Below are positions 9,004 to 16,480 of a DNA stretch of 64,000 nt, piece by piece; the stretch's first letter is position 1, and each line of letters opens with the position of its first letter. The stretch comes from an uncultured Aquimarina sp. Its GTDB lineage: Bacteria > Bacteroidota > Bacteroidia > Flavobacteriales > Flavobacteriaceae. A program made the translations under genes and the position numbers. The DNA is taken from NCBI GenBank assembly GCA_947496555.1, contig CANMDH010000002.1, positions 186,001 to 250,000 of the forward strand, written 5' to 3'. The notes under the pieces were generated by a model. The model saw only the letters and a program-made list of their open reading frames with translations. It was not told the DNA's origin and made no database searches.

Positions 9004-10458
9004 ATGAAATCTTCATCTGAAAGAAAAGGATTAAATAACAACAGTTCAAAAGATAATCAATCCGTACCTCATAAAAATAAACAGGATAAGAATCCTTATT
9101 TGCCAGAAAAACTACATACAAATCTAGAACAATCGTTTGGGTTTGATTTCTCTAAAGTACAGATCCTAAGAAATTCTAAAAAAGCAGAAGAACTCAAAGC
9201 ACGTGCCTATACGCAAGGAGAACAAATTCGGTTTGCTCCTGGTGAGTTTAATCCTAATACCGAAAGCGGAAGAAACTTAATCGGACATGAATTTACCCAT
9301 ATTGTGCAACAAAGGTCAGGTCTAGTACAACCCACTAGTATACTGGGTAAAGGATTAGCTGTTAATAACGACCCAATACTCGAACGAGAGGCTGATCAAT
9401 TAGGAGCACAAGCGGTAAAAGGAATGCCTATTCAAAAATATCAATCTGCCAGTTTGGGAATCAGAAATAGTTTGAGAACACTGCAGGCCAAAAGCAATGT
9501 GATACAAAGAGCTCATAAAACCATTGGCGGAAGCTGGGATACGAATCGATATGACCTTAGAAAGGATAAAGACGCAAGAGGAAATGTTCACGTAGGCGCC
9601 AGAGGAGTAGATATTGTTATAAAATTTACCCCTGAGCCCCCCACAGATGCCGAACTCATTGGATTGACTCAAACCGCAAGGACTATTGAAAACAAGAAGC
9701 CAATATATAAATATAATAAAACTATTCAAGACCGATCTATAGGAGCTGGTGACCCAAATGAAGGTACACAAATTGATAGGGTAAGGACTAGAAATAATCC
9801 TATCTATGGAGGCCAAAGTCTTGGAGCTGGACAATCTCTGGCTGATACTCGGGAGAGTTCAAATACAACCGCTAATCCTACAGTAGTTGATAATGTGCAT
9901 GATGCGAGTACAGGAGGTAATTCTCATCATCAACTTGGTTGGCGATTTAAATCCGGAAAAAATTGGAAAACACAAGATGCCATGCTTTTTGATGGCCCTA
10001 CAGCTTTTCAGGGAGCTAGAAATTCAAAACAAGTTTTTGAAACCACTGCACTTGCTTTGAAAGGAAATCAAACGGGTACGTATTATGGCTCTGTACAGTG
10101 GGGTTGGGAAACAGATGCTACCGGAAATCATACTAAAATTCCTTTTAAAGTCATAAATCATGGTGCGCCAAGTGATGTATTTATGCAAACCGCCAAAGTG
10201 TGGAATGCAAGCAAAGATTCTACCGGAGCAGATTCGGTTGACTTACCAACTTTTGATGCAGTACCAATATATCAAGGACCTTACGATGATATTTTAGATA
10301 TCCAACCTTATTTAAGATTACCAGAAAACACCCCTGTTAGGATTCTAAATTCAGATGGGTTAACCGCTTATATCGAGGTGACATCTGGAGCTTATACAGG
10401 GGAAAGAGGATATGTGACCGCCTTGGGAGGAGTCCCATTTACAAATGTTGTTCCCTAA
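9004..10458 (+). CDS. DUF4157 cargo protein D with unassigned C-terminal domain
   Basis: Protein of 484 residues. It lacks the long leader of A-C: the DUF4157 core starts almost at once (about 32-103; QSFGFDFSKVQIL, HEFTH at 95-99). A motif ILEREADQLGAQAV follows at 125-138, resembling the YEQEAD leader motif of A-C but placed after the core. Residues of about 165-400 form an unassigned domain with VHDASTGGNSHHQLGW and QWGWETDATGNH. The last 60 residues (VRILNSDGLTAYIEV, then GERGYVTAL) resemble a bacterial SH3-like fold. There is no signal peptide. It is 89 bases after gene C and 66 bases before a small helical gene that might be its partner. Function of the C-terminal part is unknown. Confidence 0.78.
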   Translation: MKSSSERKGLNNNSSKDNQSVPHKNKQDKNPYLPEKLHTNLEQSFGFDFSKVQILRNSKKAEELKARAYTQGEQIRFAPGEFNPNTESGRNLIGHEFTHIVQQRSGLVQPTSILGKGLAVNNDPILEREADQLGAQAVKGMPIQKYQSASLGIRNSLRTLQAKSNVIQRAHKTIGGSWDTNRYDLRKDKDARGNVHVGARGVDIVIKFTPEPPTDAELIGLTQTARTIENKKPIYKYNKTIQDRSIGAGDPNEGTQIDRVRTRNNPIYGGQSLGAGQSLADTRESSNTTANPTVVDNVHDASTGGNSHHQLGWRFKSGKNWKTQDAMLFDGPTAFQGARNSKQVFETTALALKGNQTGTYYGSVQWGWETDATGNHTKIPFKVINHGAPSDVFMQTAKVWNASKDSTGADSVDLPTFDAVPIYQGPYDDILDIQPYLRLPENTPVRILNSDGLTAYIEVTSGAYTGERGYVTALGGVPFTNVVP

Positions 10459-10524
10459 AATAAAAAAGTTTAAGTTCGATTTTGTTAATCATTATGGATA
10501 GTGGAATCACAAATTTATGTATAA

Positions 10525-11109
10525 ATGACACAAGAAGAACTTGAAGAAAAATTAGTAACGGCTGGCTATCGCAATCTATTCTTTTATGGAAGAGAAGACC
10601 CCATTGAAGAGATTTGGAACGAAGGAAAAAATAAACGAAAACTTGCTCTTCTAATCAAAAGTGCTACCAGTTCTTTGCTTGCTAAATTTTTGGCGGCTGA
10701 AGTTTTAAGAGAATACAATATTCCTTTTGGCCGAGAGATAAAGAAAATTCTACCAGAAGCTTATGTAAAAGCACTTGAAAATGCAGCGAATTTTGAAACC
10801 TATCAACTTAATGCTAATTATTGGGGTTTTCTTTATGAAGAAAATGATCCTGGCGATCTTGGAAAACAAATAATTGAATTTGGTCAAGTGGCAGTTCCCT
10901 ATTTAATAAAACTATTAGATAATAATGAGACACCAATATATGAAGGAAGTAGCGAGGCAACACTCGGTTCTTCATATCTATATCGTATAAAAGATTTTGC
11001 TGCTTTTTATCTTTTTAAGATTACGAATATTCCCATTCAATTCTATCATGACCTAAAAAAACGAGATGCCGAAATTGAAAGATATAAAGAAGAACTTAAT
11101 AAAAGATAG
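10525..11109 (+). CDS. Hypothetical helical protein, possibly HEAT-like
   Basis: A 194-residue protein of mostly alpha-helical composition and no signal peptide or membrane segment. The segment GQVAVPYLIKLLDNN is typical of HEAT/PBS-lyase-like repeats. The N-terminal half has helices AKFLAAEVLREY and EAYVKALENAANFE. The C-terminus is a charged helix (KKRDAEIERYKEEL). It lies directly between cargo gene D and a Cys-cluster gene whose start is one base after its stop, so the two are almost certainly translated together. An immunity, chaperone or loading role is possible from context; the sequence alone does not show it. Confidence 0.65.
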   Translation: MTQEELEEKLVTAGYRNLFFYGREDPIEEIWNEGKNKRKLALLIKSATSSLLAKFLAAEVLREYNIPFGREIKKILPEAYVKALENAANFETYQLNANYWGFLYEENDPGDLGKQIIEFGQVAVPYLIKLLDNNETPIYEGSSEATLGSSYLYRIKDFAAFYLFKITNIPIQFYHDLKKRDAEIERYKEELNKR

Positions 11110-11110
11110 T

Positions 11111-11782
11111 ATGGATAACCAATCTGAAAACTCTGAGAATCAAAAATTAAAAGAACTAGAAAGGCAATTAGAACGTTCTGGCTTTTTTAGCCATACAACG
11201 CTAAGTCGACAAGCCGAAAGAATCAATGAAATAGAATCCTTTTTATATGGTTTAATAGATACACTCAATACCAAAGGCTTAATTGAAATACCATCTTTTG
11301 AGCAAACAGTAAAAATAGTAAGAGACGAAACCTTGCGAAAGAAAGAACATTTTCATGTCGGAATTGGAATTAGGGTAGATAAGCAACAAGAAGAAAAAAA
11401 AGTCAAAGTCGTAAATTGTGGGGAGCGAATTCCTATTTGCAAAGCCATCTGTTGTAAACTAAACTTTGCCTTATCCGTACCAGAAATTGAAGATGGTAAG
11501 GTTAAGTGGGATTTAGGTCACCCCTATTTTATTCGTCAAAAAAAGAACGGGTATTGTTCACATTTAGATACTGAAAAAAAATGTTGTTCAGTGTATTCTG
11601 ATAGACCTGGTATTTGTAAAAAATACAGTTGTGCAGATGACGACAGAATATGGAAAGATTTCAAAAAAATGGAGTTAAATACAGAATGGATTGAAGAAAA
11701 TCTTACTGAACAAAAAATGAAACTTCGAGAAGTATATCTAATACCGGAAGAAAAAATCGAATACAAGTCTAAAATTAAATGA
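11111..11782 (+). CDS. YkgJ-like cysteine-cluster protein
   Basis: A 223-residue protein from ATG 11111, one base after the stop of the preceding gene. An in-frame ATG at 11066 inside that gene is possible but less likely. Residues of about 110-180 carry a cysteine set of the YkgJ/CxxxCxxCC type: PICKAICCKL, then NGYCSHL, KKCCSVYSDRPGICKKYSC. Families with this pattern are thought to bind zinc or an iron-sulfur cluster, and some accompany modification or maturation of other proteins. The first 60 residues are helical and charged. No export signal. Its role among the DUF4157 genes is unknown; a metal-dependent maturation or protective factor is one possibility. Confidence 0.72.
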   Translation: MDNQSENSENQKLKELERQLERSGFFSHTTLSRQAERINEIESFLYGLIDTLNTKGLIEIPSFEQTVKIVRDETLRKKEHFHVGIGIRVDKQQEEKKVKVVNCGERIPICKAICCKLNFALSVPEIEDGKVKWDLGHPYFIRQKKNGYCSHLDTEKKCCSVYSDRPGICKKYSCADDDRIWKDFKKMELNTEWIEENLTEQKMKLREVYLIPEEKIEYKSKIK

Positions 11783-11896
11783 TCAATATTTACTTCTATA
11801 TTTAAACTTTGTAAACCCCAGAATTTATTTCCAAAATACTAACTGCAAAGTTAGATTTAATGGGTTATCGACTTTAAAATCGTTTGATTGTAAATA

Positions 11897-13999
11897 ATGA
11901 ATCCCCTTGGTATGCATAAAATACGAGAACCAAAAAATATAGCAAAGATAACCAACAAAACGGATGCTATTAATAGGGCATCAGGAGATAACCCTGTCCA
12001 TATTCCCTTTTCCAAGTCACGGGATCACCAATCCCCGAAGAAATTAGATAGTGATACACATAATTTTGGTAAGATCTCTGTTTTTCCAGCTAGTGAATCC
12101 CCAATTTCCGCACCATTAAAAATTAGTTCCCCAACGGGTGCACATGAACAAGCTGCGCACCAAGTTGAAAGAAAACTCCCCCAAGGCATAAGCACTTTAG
12201 GTAATTCTATTACGGAAAATGGAAAGAGCTGGGGAGAAACAAAACTCTCTAAAATCGGAAGACAGTTTTACCAACCCTTCGTTGGCGCGGCAGTTGATCG
12301 CGCTAAATTCCATATTGGTGGGCAGGCAGATGAATTAGCCAAACTTTCAAAAGCAAAGGCCCTTACTTATAAAGAGGATATTTATATCCCAAAAAACAAA
12401 TTTTCTCCAAGATCTGTAACAGGGCGTGCTCTTATTGGGCATGAATTGGCACATGTTGCTCAAAGTAAAACGGCGGATCCTCAAATTTTCAGAGATGACG
12501 AACCACATTATCCATCTGTTGAGGAGCAAAAAAAGATTGAAAAACTATTAGGACGAGAGCGCAGACCAGAGACTACTGATACCACTGCCGAAAAAAAGTC
12601 TCCCAAAACTGAAGACAAAACCAAAGCAACACCTGAAAAAGAACCCACTAAGTTACCTGAAGGCAAAAATTTAACCAAAGAAGAGCGCAAAAAATTAGCA
12701 ACCGAATTAAAAGCTCCTCTTAAAAATACTATTGATGAATTAGTTCAGACCATGGAGCAAAATGAAAAAATTAGCCCATCCAACATTTACAGTAAAAAGG
12801 CTTTATATGACATGGCAGTCAAAGCACATAAAGAGATTTATGCCAAATTTGGCAAATATATTTCGCGAAAAGTTGCCTTAACAAAGACAAAGAATTCTGT
12901 CGCAGAACGTATAAAAAAAGACCAGATTCTTGTTGAGTTTAGCGATATGTCTGATGCTGCTAATGCTCTGGCAAGAACTTTGGCAACAACCCACTGTTCG
13001 ACTTGTAGTACAAAACTAAATGGACTAAATAGTGAATCTAAAAGTGCTGTAGTTGGTCTGATGGCGAAGACCGCCGTTAGCGAAAGAGGTGAATTCCTGA
13101 AAAAAGCAGCAAAGTTGGCCGTTGGTGGTTCTTATCAACACTCAAGTAGGACTATTACTTTACCCTATAGTGGCAGAAATGTCTATCATTCTGCCGTACA
13201 TGAATTGATCCATGCACTAGCCCATCCTGCATTTCGGGCAGCATTTGGTGATGAAGATTTGGCAAATGAAGGATTTACAGAATATTTTACCCGAAAAGTA
13301 GTTTCTGGAGGTTCATATCCCGAACCATTTTCGAAAGTTAAGAAAACTGGAAGTTTAATGAAAGGGCCTTTCTTATTTGATTATGGAACCGCTGGTTCTG
13401 CAGAAGAAAGCCTTCGTTTGGCTTATTTCTCTGGACGACTGGATTTAATTGGTTGGCAACCCACCAGCGAAAAAGAGAAAAAGGCTGTTGAAGCCGCAGG
13501 AGGTGCTCCGCAGTGGGATCCAAAAAAGGCAAAAGAATATGCAAAAACCTACAAGAAAAATGCACTAGAAAAACAGGATTCGCATAGCAATATTCTAGGA
13601 GTTGGTATTTATTTCACTCCTCAATCTGTAACCGATCCAACCTTTACCGTACGGTATGCAAGAGTGTTAGCACAAACTAAGCCCTACTCCAGAGGTCGAC
13701 TATTGTTAGAAGGACAATTCATAGGTACGCCTCTTAAAAACCCTCGTCAAATTGGAGGAAGCCTCGGCATCGCAGCCGAATACCAAGAACCTTACTTTTA
13801 TGCTACGGGAGGAGTACGTTTTATAGGAGGAGCAACTCCGCAAGGTGATAATGCCAGAGTTGATTTTTCTCCCTTTGTGGGTGTTGGTGTTAGAGCTTGG
13901 CAAAGACTAAGAGTTGGAGCAGAGGGGTTTGTTTTATTCCCAATTGTAGGAAAAGGTATTAGACCTGGTGGTGGAGTAACGGTAGGTGTTGAATTCTAA
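11897..13999 (+). CDS. DUF4157 cargo protein E with gluzincin-like peptidase domain and beta-rich C-terminus
   Basis: Protein of 700 residues, no signal peptide. The leader contains NFGKISVFP (56-64) and LKISSPTGAHEQAAH (74-88), a diverged form of the motif in A-C. The DUF4157 core is about 115-190 with HELAH at 182-186. A highly charged Lys/Glu/Thr/Pro linker follows (about 205-270). The next domain contains VHELIHALAHP (H435, E436, H439) and, 18 residues on, NEGFTEYFTR (E458, E462), the HExxH-plus-Glu arrangement of gluzincin metallopeptidases. The last 140 residues alternate hydrophobic and polar positions with many Gly/aromatic residues (GVGIYFTP, FYATGGVRFIGG, GGGVTVGVEF), like outer-membrane beta-barrel strands. 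I infer a cargo protease; how a barrel-like end fits delivery is unclear. Confidence 0.8.
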   Translation: MNPLGMHKIREPKNIAKITNKTDAINRASGDNPVHIPFSKSRDHQSPKKLDSDTHNFGKISVFPASESPISAPLKISSPTGAHEQAAHQVERKLPQGISTLGNSITENGKSWGETKLSKIGRQFYQPFVGAAVDRAKFHIGGQADELAKLSKAKALTYKEDIYIPKNKFSPRSVTGRALIGHELAHVAQSKTADPQIFRDDEPHYPSVEEQKKIEKLLGRERRPETTDTTAEKKSPKTEDKTKATPEKEPTKLPEGKNLTKEERKKLATELKAPLKNTIDELVQTMEQNEKISPSNIYSKKALYDMAVKAHKEIYAKFGKYISRKVALTKTKNSVAERIKKDQILVEFSDMSDAANALARTLATTHCSTCSTKLNGLNSESKSAVVGLMAKTAVSERGEFLKKAAKLAVGGSYQHSSRTITLPYSGRNVYHSAVHELIHALAHPAFRAAFGDEDLANEGFTEYFTRKVVSGGSYPEPFSKVKKTGSLMKGPFLFDYGTAGSAEESLRLAYFSGRLDLIGWQPTSEKEKKAVEAAGGAPQWDPKKAKEYAKTYKKNALEKQDSHSNILGVGIYFTPQSVTDPTFTVRYARVLAQTKPYSRGRLLLEGQFIGTPLKNPRQIGGSLGIAAEYQEPYFYATGGVRFIGGATPQGDNARVDFSPFVGVGVRAWQRLRVGAEGFVLFPIVGKGIRPGGGVTVGVEF

Positions 14000-14034
14000 A
14001 CACCTAATCAAAGTCAATAAAACATAATTTTATC

Positions 14035-15777
14035 ATTAGAAGTAACAAAAACATATCTGTTCAAGAACAAGAATCAACCCTTCAGTATTCTTTTCTAAAC
14101 CGAGATTTTTCTTCTGGCACCGAAAAAGAAGATACTGCCGGTTTAAAATCTTCGTCAAATGCCTATGATTTTTCTCAAATATCTATATTTCCTCACTCGT
14201 CTAATTCTGTAATCAAGCTTCTGGGAGAAGGCCAAATCTTAAATGATTCGGTTCGATCAAGAATGGAAGGAGCTTTTGGTCATAATTTTAAAAATGTAAA
14301 AGTACATACTGATAGTAGAGCGACAGGATTATCGCGTTCTATGCATGCAAAAGCATTCACTATAAGTAATCATATTGCATTTGGCGCTGGAGAATATCAA
14401 CCCGGAACAATAACAGGAGATGACCTAATTGCACATGAACTTGCTCATGTGGTACAACAAAGTGGTGCTACTTCTTCTAATACAAAAGGTTTGTCCGTCG
14501 GACCTTCAGATTCCATAGCCGAACGCCAGGCATCTAATGCTGCTGCAGTAATTAGCCGAAATGCTCGGGCAACTATATCTAGTGGCAGTTCACCAGTTCA
14601 AATCCAGCGGGTACCATTTACTGGAGAGCAAGACCCAATACACCAACCTATAATTGATGATTTTCGACGTCGGTCAGGACTACCTCCAAGTGGTAGAGAT
14701 CAATTCGGTAGACGAGTTGGACCATCTGCCGGACAAATTAAATACCAGTTGAGCGCTCCAAACCTACCGGTAAGACGATTTGGTAGCTTGACACCCTGGC
14801 AGCTTGCTCAACAACAACAATCGGCCTTTGTTCCCATTGATCCTAATCCACCTGATTGGCTATTATCAAGTTATGCCGACTACGCTAGAGCCAGCCAGCT
14901 AGCTCGATTGGTATTTGTGAGTTCCCAAATAACTTATGATGTAGATGCCGGCTCACGTATCCTAGGACGACAACCTAATACAAGAGAATTAGCAGTACTT
15001 AATCGAAATCTTTCCAGCATTCTTAATCTACGGGGCGTTCGATCCGCCTTAGGTCAAAGAGGTGCACGAGCCGTCCCCGGTAGTTCTGGAAACCCAAGTT
15101 TACAAGGTCGGGTCCGGATTGCACAAAATACCGTTGAGTTTGGTATTAAACGGTATCAATTAGAAATGTTAGTGTTGGGGCTAGGAGGTCAGAATCAATC
15201 TCAACTTGATCAAGCGGTACAAGGACTTTGGCAACAATTTAATATTTCACCGGGCTCAACATATAGTATTACCAATCAGGAACAACGTATCGCCGCGTTG
15301 GTAACTCTTATAGGAGCTCGGGGCAATCCAGGCTTTTACCACCCCGGAGATGATATAATTTATCTAGAGCCAGGTACGAATTTACGTAGTGCAATGGGGA
15401 GCGAAGTCGCCAGACACGAAACAGTGCATTTACTTGGAGGTCGAGATCAAACACGCCTAGCATTTGTAGCCCACTTTGGGCAAGACAGATACCTGCCTTA
15501 TTGGTCGACTTTTGAAGAAGGTATAGCCGAACTCTTATCGCGCGAAAGCCGACCTCCGGGGCAAGCAGCGCCAGCTCCTACTACCACCACAAATAGATCT
15601 GGTAGTACTACTGTAATTGCGACTTCTGTGGCCGCATACCAAGAAGAAGTGCGTATAATGAGAGGTATTATGAACAACCCAAGGGTTGGTAGACAAAGAC
15701 TTTTGCGAGCTTACTTCACTGGTAATATTCCAAGAAATATATTTGGTTTGTTGAGCAGAGCAATAAGAAATCCCTAA
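14035..15777 (+). CDS. DUF4157 cargo protein F with zincin-like domain; non-canonical start
   Basis: The first ATG of this frame (14263) falls inside the DUF4157 core, just before GAFGHNFKNVKVHTD, but the frame is open and clearly coding back to a stop at 14005-14007. The upstream part contains DFSQISIFP (14167-14193), a motif shared with C and E. No ATG, GTG or TTG exists between that stop and 14263; the candidates are ATT 14035, ATC 14032 and ATA 14017. I chose ATT 14035 (581 residues). The core has HELAH (14434-14448), followed 25 residues later by AERQA. Residues of about 461-499 hold ARHETVHLLGG and FEEGIAELLSRE, again HExxH plus Glu. Either a rare start codon is used or the gene has lost its ATG recently. 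Confidence 0.72.
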   Translation: MRSNKNISVQEQESTLQYSFLNRDFSSGTEKEDTAGLKSSSNAYDFSQISIFPHSSNSVIKLLGEGQILNDSVRSRMEGAFGHNFKNVKVHTDSRATGLSRSMHAKAFTISNHIAFGAGEYQPGTITGDDLIAHELAHVVQQSGATSSNTKGLSVGPSDSIAERQASNAAAVISRNARATISSGSSPVQIQRVPFTGEQDPIHQPIIDDFRRRSGLPPSGRDQFGRRVGPSAGQIKYQLSAPNLPVRRFGSLTPWQLAQQQQSAFVPIDPNPPDWLLSSYADYARASQLARLVFVSSQITYDVDAGSRILGRQPNTRELAVLNRNLSSILNLRGVRSALGQRGARAVPGSSGNPSLQGRVRIAQNTVEFGIKRYQLEMLVLGLGGQNQSQLDQAVQGLWQQFNISPGSTYSITNQEQRIAALVTLIGARGNPGFYHPGDDIIYLEPGTNLRSAMGSEVARHETVHLLGGRDQTRLAFVAHFGQDRYLPYWSTFEEGIAELLSRESRPPGQAAPAPTTTTNRSGSTTVIATSVAAYQEEVRIMRGIMNNPRVGRQRLLRAYFTGNIPRNIFGLLSRAIRNP

Positions 15778-15805
15778 TAAGCTTTTATAAATACTAATAA
15801 ATGTA

Positions 15806-16480
15806 TTATTGTATAACTCGTTTGATAAATGAAGAACACAATTCTACACTTACACACTGATGAATGCTTTCTAGCTGAAATATAACTCTAGATCCTTTTT
15901 TTCGATCAATTCTTCCTTCACATCCAATCAACGGTCCTTTTACTACCTTCACCAAATCACCTGTATGAAAATTATTTGAATTCTTTTCAACGGTTAGACC
16001 ATGAAGCTCTATTTTTTTAAGCAATCCGATTTCTTTTTCATTTATCTCACTGCATTTTCCTTCAAAAGAGACAAAGCGTACAAATCCGGTATAGGAATAT
16101 ATCAAGTGATTATTATTTTTGGGTAATTTTATAAAAAGATAACTTGGCAATAAAGGTACAGTTACGGTTTTAATCCGATCTCCCCAAACTCTTTTTTCTT
16201 TTACCATAGGCAAAAAAACATTAAACCCTGATTTTTTCAAGGCCATATATAGTTTTTTCTCAAATCGTGATTTGGTATAAACTGCATACCATTTTGATTG
16301 GTTAAGATTGGTATTAGTTGCTTGTCTAACGTTCCTATTATACGTAGTTTTCCTATCTTTTGATATAGGGTCTATTGAAAATTGGATTGAAGAGTTTTGG
16401 AGAGTGGTTGATTGATTTAGATTATTCGGCTTGTTCGATTTGAACAATGGTAATTTTGTTGGGTTAGATTCATTATTCAT
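15806..16480 (-). CDS. NusG/UpxY-family transcription antiterminator
   Basis: A 224-residue protein. Residues 63-165 are a NusG N-terminal (NGN) domain: WYAVYTKSRFEKKL, then NVFLPMVKEKRVW, VPLLPSYLFIKLP, and GFVRFVSFEG. Residues of about 172-224 form a KOW-type domain (HTGDLVKVVKGPLIGCEGRI). The size and the WYAVYTK start match specialised NusG paralogues of Bacteroidota (UpxY type), which help RNA polymerase read through long surface-polysaccharide or accessory operons. The first 60 residues are an unusual Asn/Gln/Ser/Thr-rich extension without an obvious fold. The gene is convergent with cargo gene F, 28 bases apart, so it is not the promoter-proximal regulator seen in capsule operons. Whether it acts on the island is unknown. 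Confidence 0.85.
   Translation of the reverse strand: MNNESNPTKLPLFKSNKPNNLNQSTTLQNSSIQFSIDPISKDRKTTYNRNVRQATNTNLNQSKWYAVYTKSRFEKKLYMALKKSGFNVFLPMVKEKRVWGDRIKTVTVPLLPSYLFIKLPKNNNHLIYSYTGFVRFVSFEGKCSEINEKEIGLLKKIELHGLTVEKNSNNFHTGDLVKVVKGPLIGCEGRIDRKKGSRVIFQLESIHQCVSVELCSSFIKRVIQ

Noticed and set aside
9400-9834. Minus-strand open frame of 144 codons inside cargo gene D
   Set aside because: It is antisense to the coding region of D; no homologous frame is conserved in the other cargo genes.
11066-11110. ATG 11066 as start of the Cys-cluster gene
   Set aside because: It would overlap the previous coding sequence by 44 bases. ATG 11111, one base after that gene's stop, is in frame and gives a natural coupled start.
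14263-15777. ATG 14263 as the true start of cargo gene F
   Set aside because: It lies in the first helix of the DUF4157 core, and the open frame upstream encodes a motif conserved in two other cargo proteins, so the protein very probably extends upstream despite the lack of a standard start codon.
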